Made by a program: the position numbers and the translations under genes
NCBI GenBank assembly: GCA_018062085.1
Contig: JAGOSY010000012.1
Coordinates: forward strand, 97,259 to 161,258
DNA length: 64,000 bases
Origin: a bacterium
GTDB lineage: Bacteria > Cyanobacteriota > Vampirovibrionia > Obscuribacterales > Obscuribacteraceae
Reading direction: 5' to 3'
Notes under the pieces: model-generated
Seen by the model: only the letters and a program-made list of their open reading frames with translations
Database searches by the model: none
What the model was told of the DNA's origin: nothing
In this document: in pieces, positions 1 through 8,896 of the stretch
Position numbering within the stretch: the stretch's first letter is position 1
Layout: each line of letters begins with the position of its first letter

Positions 1-189
1 CTGATCGATTTCATAGCTCGAACCATCTACCTGAAATTTAGGAGAGGTGCAGACGGGCAGAGATTTAACTGATTCCGGGTAGTCACATTCGTGGGAGCGG
101 CCTACCATATATTGGCCCAAACCAAGAGCGTGAACGATCTCGGTGGAGCTGGCAATCAGTGAAATTATTCTTGGTTTTAGGGCAGTCAT
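1..189 (-). CDS. BtuF/TroA-like cobalamin-binding substrate-binding protein, N-terminal part
   Basis: Only the first 63 codons are in the window; the gene runs off the left edge. The start (ATG, 189-187) is followed by MTALKPRIISLIASSTEIV and then HALGL and GRSHECDYP. The SLIASSTEIVHALGL stretch is the first beta-alpha unit typical of the BtuF/TroA periplasmic-binding fold used for cobalamin or Fe-chelate capture. No signal peptide precedes it, as in cytosolic-looking BtuF-like proteins of some Cyanobacteria (recalled from family knowledge). Its ATG overlaps the TGA of the upstream oxidase gene (ATGA), so the two are probably translationally coupled. A link to B12 would suit the nearby eut genes, but the ligand is inferred. 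Confidence 0.7.
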   Translation of the reverse strand, partial: MTALKPRIISLIASSTEIVHALGLGQYMVGRSHECDYPESVKSLPVCTSPKFQVDGSSYEIDQ

Positions 190-1325
190 TTTTCTCTAGT
201 GATCAAGTCAGGCGTAATCGCCGCCAAGTTGTTGCAGCCAGTAAGTGCCATGGCTAAGTCAAACTCTGATTTAAGCAGATTTAGGACTGCTTCCACCCCA
301 TTTTGTCCATATAGAGCCAGACCCCAGAGCACAGGCCTTCCTATCATTACAGCTTTGGCTCCTAATGCCAATGCTTTCAGCACATCTGTGCCTCTTCTAA
401 TGCCACCATCAAGCAAAATTTCAATGTCATTCTTACTATTGTTATTGGCGATGGCCGCAGCAATGCCTGGCAGCGCCTCGATTGTAGAGATTGTAGTGTC
501 GAGTTGGCGGCCACCATGGTTGGAGACAATTATTCCCTTCGCCCCGGCGGCAACGGCTTTAACTGCATCATCGCCGCGCAAAATACCTTTTACCAATACT
601 GGCAGTTTGGTCAGCGAAATGATCCACTCAAGGTCTTTCCAAGTTAAGCTCGTGTCATAGAGAGATGCGATATAACTAGCCAGGCTTGACTCATGTAGGG
701 TGTTGTCATGACTATCGCTATTATTGTTGATGTTGCCCAAAGCAAATTTCTCTAGATTAGCAGCTCTAAGGCCGGGTGGCAGTGCGAAGTGATTGCGTAT
801 GTCTCTTTCTCGTCGACCAAGCAGTGGTGAATCCACTGTAACCACAAGAGCCTGGTAGCCATTTGCCTCAGCTCTGGCTACTAAATCTACAGTAATGGCG
901 CGATCTTTGTAAACGTATAGTTGATACCATAAATGGTGCCCAGCTTCTGCTACTTCTTCGATGCTGTGATTTGATAAAGTACTCAAAGTCATGACTGTGT
1001 TCAATCGCTTGGCTGCCGCTGCTGTTGCCAGTTCTCCTTGGCTATGGGCCAGCGCTTGAAAAGCTGTTGGTGCAATAAAAATAGGCATCTCTATTTTTTG
1101 CTGAAAGAGTGATAGCGACATGTCTCTGGCGCTTACATCAACCAACATGCGCGGCCAGATTGACAGCTCTTTGAAGGCTTGGCAATTGCGCTTCAGTGTA
1201 ATTTCGTCGCAGGCGCCACCGCGGTAGTAGTCGAAATGAGCGGGCGAGATTTGAGTCGCGCCAAGTGATTGTGTGACCAGCTCTTCCAGTTCGGTGAGGT
1301 TTATTAAGTTGCTCTGGGTCGTCAT
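186..1325 (-). CDS. FMN-dependent 2-hydroxyacid oxidase/dehydrogenase (lactate or glycolate oxidase family)
   Basis: The 379-residue protein matches the usual length of the FMN-dependent alpha-hydroxyacid oxidase family, which oxidises L-2-hydroxyacids such as lactate or glycolate to 2-oxoacids. Visible family motifs are FDYYRGGACDE (31-41), the FMN-binding PIFIAPTAFQALAH (81-94), WYQLYVYKD (133-141), VTVDSPLLGRRERD (162-175), the Lys of LVKGI (about 246), the catalytic His270 in SNHGGRQLD, and LDGGIRRGTDVLKAL near the C-terminus. An AGGAG lies 6 nt before the ATG, which supports this start. The stop overlaps the start of the BtuF-like gene. Exact substrate cannot be told from the sequence. 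Confidence 0.9.
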   Translation of the reverse strand: MTTQSNLINLTELEELVTQSLGATQISPAHFDYYRGGACDEITLKRNCQAFKELSIWPRMLVDVSARDMSLSLFQQKIEMPIFIAPTAFQALAHSQGELATAAAAKRLNTVMTLSTLSNHSIEEVAEAGHHLWYQLYVYKDRAITVDLVARAEANGYQALVVTVDSPLLGRRERDIRNHFALPPGLRAANLEKFALGNINNNSDSHDNTLHESSLASYIASLYDTSLTWKDLEWIISLTKLPVLVKGILRGDDAVKAVAAGAKGIIVSNHGGRQLDTTISTIEALPGIAAAIANNNSKNDIEILLDGGIRRGTDVLKALALGAKAVMIGRPVLWGLALYGQNGVEAVLNLLKSEFDLAMALTGCNNLAAITPDLITREK

Positions 1326-1623
1326 TAAATCTCCTGCTATCCCTTTGTTGCCCGGTTTTGGAGCGTTTCAAACTGTTTGGTTTTCTTCGATTTTCGGTAT
1401 TGCTGGTGGTGTCGCCAGTGATGTCGTCTCTGAGATCTTTTGATATCTTTAGTGATGTGAATTGAGGGCTACAAAGGCGATTGTCTAATGACCAAAAGAA
1501 GATTCTTTTTAGACTCTTGGAAAGTCGGTTTTGTTGCCTCTCAGGCCTTTGCCCTGAGGTCATGACATGGTATATTTCAACATCTAAACTATTGGGGCGG
1601 TCCTTCGGAGCGTTATTAAGTCT
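1326..1623. other. Intergenic region between divergent genes
   Basis: About 300 bp separate the oxidase (minus) from the membrane protein (plus), so promoters for both directions should lie here. A short inverted repeat (CTCAGG with CCTGAG around 1540-1557) is visible, without a T tract. No RNA gene or credible ORF was seen. Confidence 0.4.
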
Positions 1624-2511
1624 ATGGTCCGCTATTTCGTCGCCATAATATCTGCGCTCTTGACCTTTGCCTTGGTTCAATTGCTCATTATTGCAGTGGT
1701 TGAGTTGGCTCATGTGATGCCTCATTCTGGTGTCAGTGCAGGGGCCGACATTTATCATTTGTTTGTCGCTTTCCTTGATTGGGCCGCTTGCATAGCCAGC
1801 GTTACTGTCGGCGTGGTTCTTGCTCCGGGGCGTAAGTTGTCGGTGGCAGTTGCTCTTTCTTTGGCCGTAGCCTTGTGGCATCTAGGCCAAATACTGGTCG
1901 TTGTTTCGTTTGCCGAGGCTATCGGCACAGGCATCGTGCCGCTTTCTATCATTTACTATGGCGGCCTAGTTGTCACAGGGGCGCTTTGTTGCTTCGTTTA
2001 TGAGAGGGTTTCTGGTTCTAGCGAACTCGATCGCCGCAGAGCCTTGGCGGCAATAGCCGGTCCATCTGTTTACAAGCAGGCCCTAAGCACTGTTCAGTCT
2101 GACGTTGTGCCGCTAGAGAGTGGCTTCTTCGATTTCGATTTGATTTTACTCGAAGACGAATTGCTTAAAATCAAGCCTAATCGCGATGCCTATATCTCTG
2201 CCCTTCGGCTAGGAATGGCCATTGAGAGCGATTGTGGTTATGTTAATTGCCGCGCGCGCAGTTCTAGCTTTGCCGAGCTGATGCGCGACGTTAGTATGCG
2301 TTTATCTGCGACTTACCAAGATGAACTAGTCTGGGTTAGTTTGGCCAATGGTTTCCGCATATATAAGTCTGAGGAAAGCGACGCCCGTCGGGCGCGAATC
2401 GCTGCCCTGCACGATTTGCTTGACGATGAGCGCTTTAGACCGGTAAATCTAGTGCAAGAGGCTGCTAGCTGTGCAGATAAGCTTGAGGCTGCAGAATTTG
2501 TTAGCGTCTAG
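1624..2511 (+). CDS. Uncharacterised four-helix membrane protein with cytosolic C-terminal domain
   Basis: I do not recognise this 295-residue protein. The first about 125 residues hold four hydrophobic segments (about 4-27, 44-66, 72-95 and 103-122). A soluble half follows, beginning near RVSGSSELDRRRALAA, with mixed charge and no catalytic motif that I can name. The gene is divergent from the hydroxyacid oxidase and ends tail to tail with the AbiTii-like gene, the two stop codons overlapping at 2508-2511. A role cannot be inferred from context. Confidence 0.6.
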   Translation: MVRYFVAIISALLTFALVQLLIIAVVELAHVMPHSGVSAGADIYHLFVAFLDWAACIASVTVGVVLAPGRKLSVAVALSLAVALWHLGQILVVVSFAEAIGTGIVPLSIIYYGGLVVTGALCCFVYERVSGSSELDRRRALAAIAGPSVYKQALSTVQSDVVPLESGFFDFDLILLEDELLKIKPNRDAYISALRLGMAIESDCGYVNCRARSSSFAELMRDVSMRLSATYQDELVWVSLANGFRIYKSEESDARRARIAALHDLLDDERFRPVNLVQEAASCADKLEAAEFVSV

Positions 2512-3005
2512 CTGCCAGATTTTGCTTCGACTTGATCTAGCAGATCGATAAACTGATTTCTAAAGGTAGCGATAATGCGCCTGACTTCAGCTTGAGTGGT
2601 TTCGCAAACCACACCGCCGCCATTTTTAGTCATGAAAGCGGTTAGCTCTGGTACTTCCACCAGAGAATTAGCTTCTTGCTGATTATGGTTAGCAATTTCT
2701 TCTATCCAGGCAATTGGCGAACTCAAGAAAATATGGTCTCTCTTGGCATACGGGTGACGCAGTTCTAGTAATTGGCCGTCTGCCGTCATCAACCTCAGCG
2801 TGCCTGGCACTATTCGGTAGTTAGGAAGGTTGTGATCGCTGGTTTGATAAAACTCAATGGCATTACTGTAGCCCTGCAACTCTGAAGCCAGCCATAGGAG
2901 CTTTTCATCCGCAATTTTGCCACGTAGATGAGGCAAAGCTTGCGGCAGCGCTTGGTTGAAGGCTATTTGACCAGCCAGTAATTTGGCTTTCAGATCCTGA
3001 AACAC
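2508..3005 (-). CDS. AbiTii-like domain protein
   Basis: The 165-residue protein carries LLWLASELQGYSN followed by LPNYRIVPGTLRL. This looks like the AbiTii domain, in which a helix with a W-x-x-x-E-L-x-G-Y pattern precedes a beta segment. The domain is named after an abortive-infection protein but occurs in many proteins of unknown function. The start is GTG at 3005-3003, chosen because GAGGT lies 5-6 nt upstream. No nuclease or kinase domain is fused and no obvious defence partner lies next to it, so a phage-defence role is speculation. Confidence 0.5.
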   Translation of the reverse strand: MFQDLKAKLLAGQIAFNQALPQALPHLRGKIADEKLLWLASELQGYSNAIEFYQTSDHNLPNYRIVPGTLRLMTADGQLLELRHPYAKRDHIFLSSPIAWIEEIANHNQQEANSLVEVPELTAFMTKNGGGVVCETTQAEVRRIIATFRNQFIDLLDQVEAKSGS

Positions 3006-3300
3006 GGTTACCTCGCAATTTGACCGCTTCAGTCTAACCCGATTTGTATCAAGTGGTCATCATTCAGATGGCTTTTCGGTTCTTAGACTTGTTCTGGGTT
3101 CTATTAGTAAATTTATAAAAAAAACTCTCCTCATTACAGTTGTTCCACAACATCTTGAAAATATGCGCCCTACCCATAAATTTCCCGAGAATGCGCTTTG
3201 CACTTGCTAAGTTTCTTGGATCATGAGAGCTAAGAAAGGGCAAGAACACCTCTGAAACTGCCATAATTTGCCAAGATTACCGAAGAAAAGTACTATTCTG

Positions 3301-4377
3301 ATGACAACTCGTAACGGCGCTGGGACAACTGCCAAACCAGATCAATTTGAAACTGGCCAAGAAGGCCAATTTGCTGACTTGAGCAGTATTATTCAGCCTG
3401 TGGCTGGCGAGATGGCTTTGGTTGAAGAATGGCTAGTTACCAACCTGATCGATGACAGCCCCTTTGTCGGGGATTTGCTGGCCCAGATTTTTCAGGCTGG
3501 TGGCAAGCGAATCAGACCATTAATTTCCTTACTTGGCTCTAAAGCTAGTTTGACTGACAGCAAAGATGATGCTGCTCACAGCGAGATGTCTCGGCTACAT
3601 ATTATCTTGGCGGTTTTGACAGAGCTTATTCATTCCGCCAGCCTGGTTCACGACGACGTCATCGATGCCGCTTCGACCAGGCGCGGGAAAGAGACTGTCA
3701 ATAAGCGCTTTAATGACAAACTTGCTGTGCTCTTGGGTGACCTGCTTTTTGCCCAGGCCTCTATATGCCTGGCGCGCATCATGAACCCTGTGGTGGTTGG
3801 AATTTATGGTCAGGTGTTGGGAGATCTTTGCTCTGGTGAAATTGGACAGATGCGACAGCAATTTGTCTGCAGAGTCGATTGGGATGCCTATATTCTCAAG
3901 TCAATTAATAAGACGGCTTCTCTAATTGCGGCAGGAGCACATAGCGGCGCCATTTTAAACGCTCGACCAGACAATGTAGTGGCTGGTCTGAAAGACTACG
4001 GCGTCAATCTCGGAGTTTGTTTCCAGATCGTAGACGACTTGCTCGATGTTACTGGTTCTGCTAAACAAACAGGCAAGCCTGTCGGCAACGATTTGCGCAA
4101 TGGCCTGCTTACTGCGCCAGCTCTCTATGTGCTTGAGCGCAACGACAGTTCGTCGTTAAGATTGATAGAGCTGATTAATAACCGCTCTGTGCAAAATGAT
4201 GAGGGTGTTGAGGAGGCTTTGACTATTATTCGTGAGAGTGGTGGCGTTGAACAAGCCCAAGCACTGGCTGTGTCGTATGGTGCAAAAGCCAAGGCTGCCC
4301 TATCTGTCTTACCTGAAAGTGACAGTAAGCATGCTTTGGCAGCAATGGTTGATTATGTTCTGGTGAGAAGCAACTGA
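3301..4377 (+). CDS. Polyprenyl diphosphate synthase (trans-type isoprenyl transferase)
   Basis: This enzyme family condenses isopentenyl diphosphate with an allylic diphosphate to make the side chain of quinones or other prenyl carriers. Both Asp-rich motifs are present: HDDVID (DD at about 118-119) followed by STRRG, and VDDLLD (DD at about 245-246). The GGKRIRP substrate motif is near residue 68. The length (358 residues from this ATG) fits long-chain synthases of the IspB/solanesyl type; chain length is not readable. An alternative TTG at 3268 would add 11 residues; neither start has a clear ribosome-binding site. It sits just upstream of heme/cytochrome genes, which fits a respiratory quinone role. 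Confidence 0.85.
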   Translation: MTTRNGAGTTAKPDQFETGQEGQFADLSSIIQPVAGEMALVEEWLVTNLIDDSPFVGDLLAQIFQAGGKRIRPLISLLGSKASLTDSKDDAAHSEMSRLHIILAVLTELIHSASLVHDDVIDAASTRRGKETVNKRFNDKLAVLLGDLLFAQASICLARIMNPVVVGIYGQVLGDLCSGEIGQMRQQFVCRVDWDAYILKSINKTASLIAAGAHSGAILNARPDNVVAGLKDYGVNLGVCFQIVDDLLDVTGSAKQTGKPVGNDLRNGLLTAPALYVLERNDSSSLRLIELINNRSVQNDEGVEEALTIIRESGGVEQAQALAVSYGAKAKAALSVLPESDSKHALAAMVDYVLVRSN

Positions 4378-4395
4378 TTTGATTTGGTAAAGACC

Positions 4396-5109
4396 ATGAA
4401 TACACAAACTAAAAACTGCCTTCAGCCTGAAACTTTTTACCCTTTGAGTTTGTCTCTAAAGGGCCAAGAAGTGATTGTTTTTGGCGGTGACTTGACTGTT
4501 GCTGCTGAGCTACTGCGATTGCTTGAAGTGGGTGCCATTGTCACCGTTGTCTCATCGGCATTTGTCAGTGAGATTCAAGAACTGCATGTCACGTACGGTG
4601 CTCGACTTGAGTTAGTTCGCGTCAGCGAAGTTAAGTATCTAGAAAAGTGTCAAGACTTGGCGCGCTTCTCTCTAGTTTTTGCCTTGAGCGCAAATCAACT
4701 AGCTAACGAAAGAGCGGCGGCAATAGCATCTAGCAGCCGAGTGCCATTCTACTTGGTTGCTTCTGCCGGTTGCACTTTCGTTCCTGTCACTATGTTCAAG
4801 CGCGGTCATATCAAAATATCGGTTTCGTCTGATGGTGTCTGTCCACCGCTTGAGACCGCATTGATGCAGCGTATCGAAGAAGTATTGGTTAATGATTTTG
4901 ATCGCTACAGTGTTTTTCTAGACTCTGTCAGGGAGCAGCTAAGTAGTGAATCTGAAGCTCAATCTAGTGGTGAGATCTTGCAGATATGGTCTGAGGTCAA
5001 TACTTCGGAAGCTCTGGCATCGGCTTTGTCGCGTAATAACTTTGAAGAAGCATTGAGCATTATTCACCAGTTGCATAAGCGCTCTAGTCTTAATGAAGAG
5101 GCTAATTGA
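4396..5109 (+). CDS. Met8/SirC-like precorrin-2 dehydrogenase/ferrochelatase-type protein
   Basis: The N-terminal region reads FYPLSLSLKGQEVIVFGGD with LRLLEVGAIVTVVSS. This is the Rossmann NAD-binding start of the CysG N-terminal/Met8 family, which turns precorrin-2 into siroheme. The later ISVSSDGVCPPLETALMQRI corresponds to the family's substrate-side motif (IST.G.SP.LA...R..IE). The glycine-rich loop is GGDLTVA rather than GGGxVA, so cofactor binding may be weakened. The stop overlaps the next gene (TGATG), pointing to one operon with ccs1-ccsA. No other siroheme genes are visible, so it may serve heme supply or regulation instead. A TTG at 4384 is an alternative start. Confidence 0.75.
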   Translation: MNTQTKNCLQPETFYPLSLSLKGQEVIVFGGDLTVAAELLRLLEVGAIVTVVSSAFVSEIQELHVTYGARLELVRVSEVKYLEKCQDLARFSLVFALSANQLANERAAAIASSSRVPFYLVASAGCTFVPVTMFKRGHIKISVSSDGVCPPLETALMQRIEEVLVNDFDRYSVFLDSVREQLSSESEAQSSGEILQIWSEVNTSEALASALSRNNFEEALSIIHQLHKRSSLNEEAN

Positions 5110-6536
5110 TGGCGGCATTGGTGAGTCAAGACGACAAAAGCAAAGATCTTGAACCGGAGGTTAACGCCTCTGCTGCGGTCCTGCCAACAAAAAAAGGTAG
5201 AGTTGCCAGCAAAGATCAGCTCTCACCTTTTGCTTCGGTCAAGCTTTCGGTCTTCCTTATGTGTCTTATGGCTCTGACAATTCTCATTGGTGCTGGGGTA
5301 CCGCAAGAGTCTCAAGGTGGCCAAGAAAAAGTTTTTGAAGTGTTTGGCACTCAGACTGGCGAATGGTTAGTCAGGCTTGGCATTAGCGATATCTATCATT
5401 CACCGTGGTTTCTCGCTCTGACAGCCACTCTTACCTTAAACATGATTGTGGTTAGTTTTCAGAGAGTATTCCCCAAGCTTAAGTTACTGAAGAATTCGCT
5501 GCCATATTTCCGCGGTCAAGATATTCTCAAACTGCCTGTTCATCATTGCTTGACCCTGACAAAGGCCGATGAGCAAACAGCTTTAATTTCAGATCTTTCA
5601 GTACGTTTGACTAAAATGGGCTACAAGGTCAAGGCCGAAGGTTCTAAGCTCAAGGGTGAATACGGTGTGGTTGGCCGCTTGGCGCCATCAGTCACACACG
5701 TCGGTTTGCTTACTTTATTGCTTGGTATCACCATTACTTCCTGGACGGGTTTTACTGGTTTTCAACCAGTGCTACTCGATGAGAACTTGAATTTTAGCGA
5801 TTCACAACATAGCAAACTCTGGATTGGTTCTTTGCCGAAGTGGCAGGTGCGAGTTGATGGCACCCGGCGCGAGAACTATCCTGGTGGGCAAGCGAAGCAG
5901 TGGTTTAGCAACCTTAGTGTGGTTGACGATAAGGGCAAGGTTCTTCATCAAGGTGAAATATCGGTCAATAATCCACTGACATACGAAAGTGTTGATATTT
6001 ATCAATCAAGCTGGGGTTTGGCCAAGGTTGCTGTGAGTTTTAATGGTCATGTACGTCAATTAGACCTGCGGCCCATGGGCGAGAAATATGCTTGTTTCTT
6101 ACCGCTTGATCAAGACACAGTGCTGATTATGTCTTTAGCTTCAGAAGGAAAGACTTTGCGGGTCTTTGCCAAGCGTCGCGAATGGCAAGCCCCTAAGCTT
6201 ATTTCTGAAATTCAGTCGGGCAAATCAATCAAGCTTGGCGACGTTGATGTGGTTTTCGAAAAAGCCATACCGGTAACCGGTTTGCAGTACAAGAAAGATC
6301 CCGGACTACCAATTACTTATCTTGCTTTCGGCATAATAATGATTGGTGTGCTTTTGGCAGCGGTTCCTCATCGCCATGTTTGGGTGGCGCTAGAGGAAAG
6401 TAGACTTTATATCGGTGGTACTTCGCGCAAAGCCAAAGTAGGCTTCGAGCGCAGCATAGAAAATTTGGTGGAAAAATTGAAAGGTTCCTTTACCCTGCAA
6501 GAGCAATTAGATCAGGGAGAACAAGCTAATGTCTGA
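5109..6536 (+). CDS. ccs1: Cytochrome c biogenesis protein ResB/Ccs1
   Basis: ResB/Ccs1 works with CcsA to move heme to the outer face of the membrane and attach it to apocytochrome c (system II). The 475-residue protein shows the expected layout. Three N-terminal membrane segments (SVFLMCLMALTILIGAGVP, FLALTATLTLNMIVVSF and VGLLTLLLGITITSW) are followed by a large extracytoplasmic domain of about 190 residues and a last segment, LAFGIIMIGVLLAAVP, followed by HRHVWV. The ATG overlaps the preceding stop codon and the gene overlaps ccsA by 8 nt. Two small c-type cytochromes elsewhere in this window are likely clients. Confidence 0.9.
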   Translation: MAALVSQDDKSKDLEPEVNASAAVLPTKKGRVASKDQLSPFASVKLSVFLMCLMALTILIGAGVPQESQGGQEKVFEVFGTQTGEWLVRLGISDIYHSPWFLALTATLTLNMIVVSFQRVFPKLKLLKNSLPYFRGQDILKLPVHHCLTLTKADEQTALISDLSVRLTKMGYKVKAEGSKLKGEYGVVGRLAPSVTHVGLLTLLLGITITSWTGFTGFQPVLLDENLNFSDSQHSKLWIGSLPKWQVRVDGTRRENYPGGQAKQWFSNLSVVDDKGKVLHQGEISVNNPLTYESVDIYQSSWGLAKVAVSFNGHVRQLDLRPMGEKYACFLPLDQDTVLIMSLASEGKTLRVFAKRREWQAPKLISEIQSGKSIKLGDVDVVFEKAIPVTGLQYKKDPGLPITYLAFGIIMIGVLLAAVPHRHVWVALEESRLYIGGTSRKAKVGFERSIENLVEKLKGSFTLQEQLDQGEQANV

Positions 6537-7533
6537 TTTTCAGCTATATCTCACTAACACAGCAGGGTTGTCCTCGGTGGCTTCCTTCTGGGTGTTTGTC
6601 GCTTCTAACGGCACAAAGCGCTTTAATAGCATTGCTCTAAAAGTGGCTAATGGTGTCATGCTTCTTGGTTTCGTTGCTCTTACGATTGCTATCATCACCC
6701 GCGGTATCGAAGCGCAGCGCTTTCCCCTGGCTAATTTATACGAATCACTTTTGTGGTTTGCCTGGGCAACTATGGGGGGCTTCCTCTATTTGTGCCGTTC
6801 TTATGGTATTCAGCAACTGGGCTGGTTAGCCAGTTTACTGGCAGCGACAATGTTTTTGTATGGCAGTTGGTTGCCCCAGAGTCAACACGATATTAGTCCA
6901 CTAGTGCCTGCTCTGGTTAGCTATTGGCGCCAGATACATGTGCCGCCCCTAATTGTTTCTTACGCGATGTTTTTCCTCGCTGGCCTATCTGGTTTGCTCA
7001 ATCTCTGGCAATCAGGGCGTTTGCGTTCTCTAGCTTTTTGTGTTGGCACTATCATTGCTGCCAGTAGCGCCATTGGCCTTGGTACTTTCAGCAAAGTAGA
7101 TACCCAGTGGCTCCAGCTACTTTTTGTTGCTAGCTCCGTGCTTGGGCCTTTTCTGGCGTTTCGTAGTCTGTCAGTGCAAGATGCTGCAATTGAGCAGTCT
7201 AAAGCCGCCAAGAAAAATGCTGAAATGTATGACGATGTTGGTTATCGCTGTGTCGCCATTGGTTTTCCCTTGCTCACAATCGGCATTATTACTGGTGGCC
7301 TTTGGGCCAACCACGCTTGGGGTAGTTACTGGTCTTGGGACCCGAAAGAGTCTATGGCTTTGGTCACTTGGCTTTCTTACGCTGCATACATACACCTGCG
7401 TATACAAAGAGACCTGTCTGCAGAAAAGTTATCAATAGTTTCAGTGATTGGCCTACTACTGACCCTTTTGACCTATTTAGGTTTCAACTCTCTGGGGTTT
7501 GGCGGCCTACATAGTTACGGAAAGTTTAAATAA
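6529..7533 (+). CDS. ccsA: Cytochrome c biogenesis protein CcsA (ResC)
   Basis: This is the heme-handling partner of Ccs1 in system II cytochrome c maturation. The hydrophobic 334-residue protein has about eight membrane segments and the tryptophan-rich heme-binding motif WANHAWGSYWSWDPKES near residues 259-275, the defining WWD signature. Conserved His residues appear in the flanking loops (HVPPL, HLRIQ, LHSYG). GGGAG about 9 nt upstream of the ATG supports the start. It overlaps the end of ccs1, so the two products are made together. Confidence 0.92.
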   Translation: MSDFQLYLTNTAGLSSVASFWVFVASNGTKRFNSIALKVANGVMLLGFVALTIAIITRGIEAQRFPLANLYESLLWFAWATMGGFLYLCRSYGIQQLGWLASLLAATMFLYGSWLPQSQHDISPLVPALVSYWRQIHVPPLIVSYAMFFLAGLSGLLNLWQSGRLRSLAFCVGTIIAASSAIGLGTFSKVDTQWLQLLFVASSVLGPFLAFRSLSVQDAAIEQSKAAKKNAEMYDDVGYRCVAIGFPLLTIGIITGGLWANHAWGSYWSWDPKESMALVTWLSYAAYIHLRIQRDLSAEKLSIVSVIGLLLTLLTYLGFNSLGFGGLHSYGKFK

Positions 7534-7823
7534 GCCCTTTTTCTTCTGCGAATTTATCTAGTTAGATCTGAGCCTCTGGCAACCTATTTATAGGTGGCCC
7601 TACTAGCTTTATGACGCTTTACCAGAAGCTTTGTTAAGGCCAGGCAAAACAGGCTTAACCTTGCTCTAATCTAGGGTTTACCCGGTTATCAAGTGGCTGT
7701 AGGAACATTTTAATAGGAGGGTGCGTCAACTCTCATATGACTCGCAAAATCACTTTGATTTGTGGTTGTAGTCCAAGTTTGATACTAGGTAACAAATAAC
7801 CAGCGGCAGGAGCCGCAAGTAAC
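7534..7823. other. Intergenic leader of the sigma factor gene
   Basis: About 290 bp lie between ccsA and the sigma gene. No terminator with a T tract and no RNA family was recognised. The promoter of the sigma gene must lie here or read through from ccsA; no -35/-10 pair stands out enough to call. Confidence 0.35.
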
Positions 7824-8801
7824 ATGCCAAGAAAAGCGCAGAAAGAAGTTTATAGAGCTGAAGATTTCGACGAAGTTAGTTTCGACGATGAGATTGCTGT
7901 GGTTGAAGATAGAGAAGATGCCGAAGATGAAGAAGTTGTAGAAATTTCGCGCGGTCGCTTGATCAGCACACCTGGCGAAGACCCTGTGCAGTTTTATCTG
8001 CGCTCAATTGGTCGCATCCGGCTATTAACTGCAGTTGAAGAAATTGAACTAGCTAGGCGTATTCAGATTGGCGATGATCTTGCCAAAAAGAAACTGGTGC
8101 AGGCTAATCTGCGTTTGGTTGTGAGCGTCGCGAAGAAATATCAAGGACGCGGGCTTCCTTTGCTTGATTTGATTCAGGAAGGTAACCTCGGTTTGATTCG
8201 TGCCGCTGAAAAGTTTGATGCCGAGCGTGGATATAAGTTTTCGACATATGCTACTTGGTGGATTCGTCAGGGTATCACTAGAGCTATTGCCGACAAATCG
8301 CGCACCATTCGCGTGCCGGTGCACATGGTTGAGACCATCAACAATCTGCGCAAGGTCACTCGCAAACTATCTCAAGAGCTTGACCGCAGGCCAACTCTAG
8401 AAGACCTGGCTAAGGGGTTGGGAGTTAGTGTAGAAAAAGTTCGCGATATTCTAGCTGCTAACCGCTCGCCTCTCTCGCTTGATACGCCTTATGGTGAAGA
8501 AGACGATAATTCATTGTCTGAGGTGGTGGAAGATGAAAATCACTCTTCTCCTGAAGACTCTACTGCTGCCAGCTTAATGTCTCAAGACATTCGTGGCGTG
8601 CTCTCGATGCTAACAGCCAGAGAGCGTGAGATTATCATTCTGCGATTTGGTCTCAATGATGGTAAGCCGCGTACTCTTGAACAGGTTGGTAAGCTCGTTG
8701 GTATCACCAGAGAGCGTACTCGCCAGATTGAAATAAAAGCACTGCGCTTTTTGCGTCAATCGCGTCAGGGCTCGCAGCTCAAAGACTATCTAGAAGCCTA
8801 A
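7824..8801 (+). CDS. rpoD: RNA polymerase sigma-70 factor, group 1/2 (RpoD/SigA-like)
   Basis: This 325-residue protein directs RNA polymerase to -35/-10 promoters. An acidic N-terminal stretch (about 8-42) is followed by region 1.2 ([17 protein letters not shown]), region 2 with [50 protein letters not shown] and [18 protein letters not shown], region 3, and region 4 with [15 protein letters not shown] and the helix-turn-helix [20 protein letters not shown]. Region 1.1 is short and acidic. All DNA-contact motifs of primary sigmas are intact. It could be the housekeeping factor or a group 2 paralogue. AGGAG lies 12 nt before the ATG, and a strong terminator follows at 8844-8870. Confidence 0.9.
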   Translation: MPRKAQKEVYRAEDFDEVSFDDEIAVVEDREDAEDEEVVEISRGRLISTPGEDPVQFYLRSIGRIRLLTAVEEIELARRIQIGDDLAKKKLVQANLRLVVSVAKKYQGRGLPLLDLIQEGNLGLIRAAEKFDAERGYKFSTYATWWIRQGITRAIADKSRTIRVPVHMVETINNLRKVTRKLSQELDRRPTLEDLAKGLGVSVEKVRDILAANRSPLSLDTPYGEEDDNSLSEVVEDENHSSPEDSTAASLMSQDIRGVLSMLTAREREIIILRFGLNDGKPRTLEQVGKLVGITRERTRQIEIKALRFLRQSRQGSQLKDYLEA

Positions 8802-8843
8802 AAGACTACCTTTGAGCAGTCTAGGCCGTAAGAAAGAACAATA

Positions 8844-8870
8844 AAGAGGGAAGGCTTAGCCTTCCCTCTT
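8844..8870. terminator. Bidirectional intrinsic terminator between the sigma gene and the YlqD-like gene
   Basis: A perfect 12-bp inverted repeat (AAGAGGGAAGGC with GCCTTCCCTCTT) closes a TTA loop, and the arms end in A and T runs on both sides. It lies between two convergent genes and can serve both. Confidence 0.85.
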
Positions 8871-8896
8871 CTACTACTAAGTACTGAATCTCTTAG

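Noticed and set aside
3064..3264. 66-codon minus-strand ORF upstream of the polyprenyl synthase
   Set aside because: No ribosome-binding site, an N-rich basic tail and no recognisable motif; it overlaps the likely promoter of the next gene.
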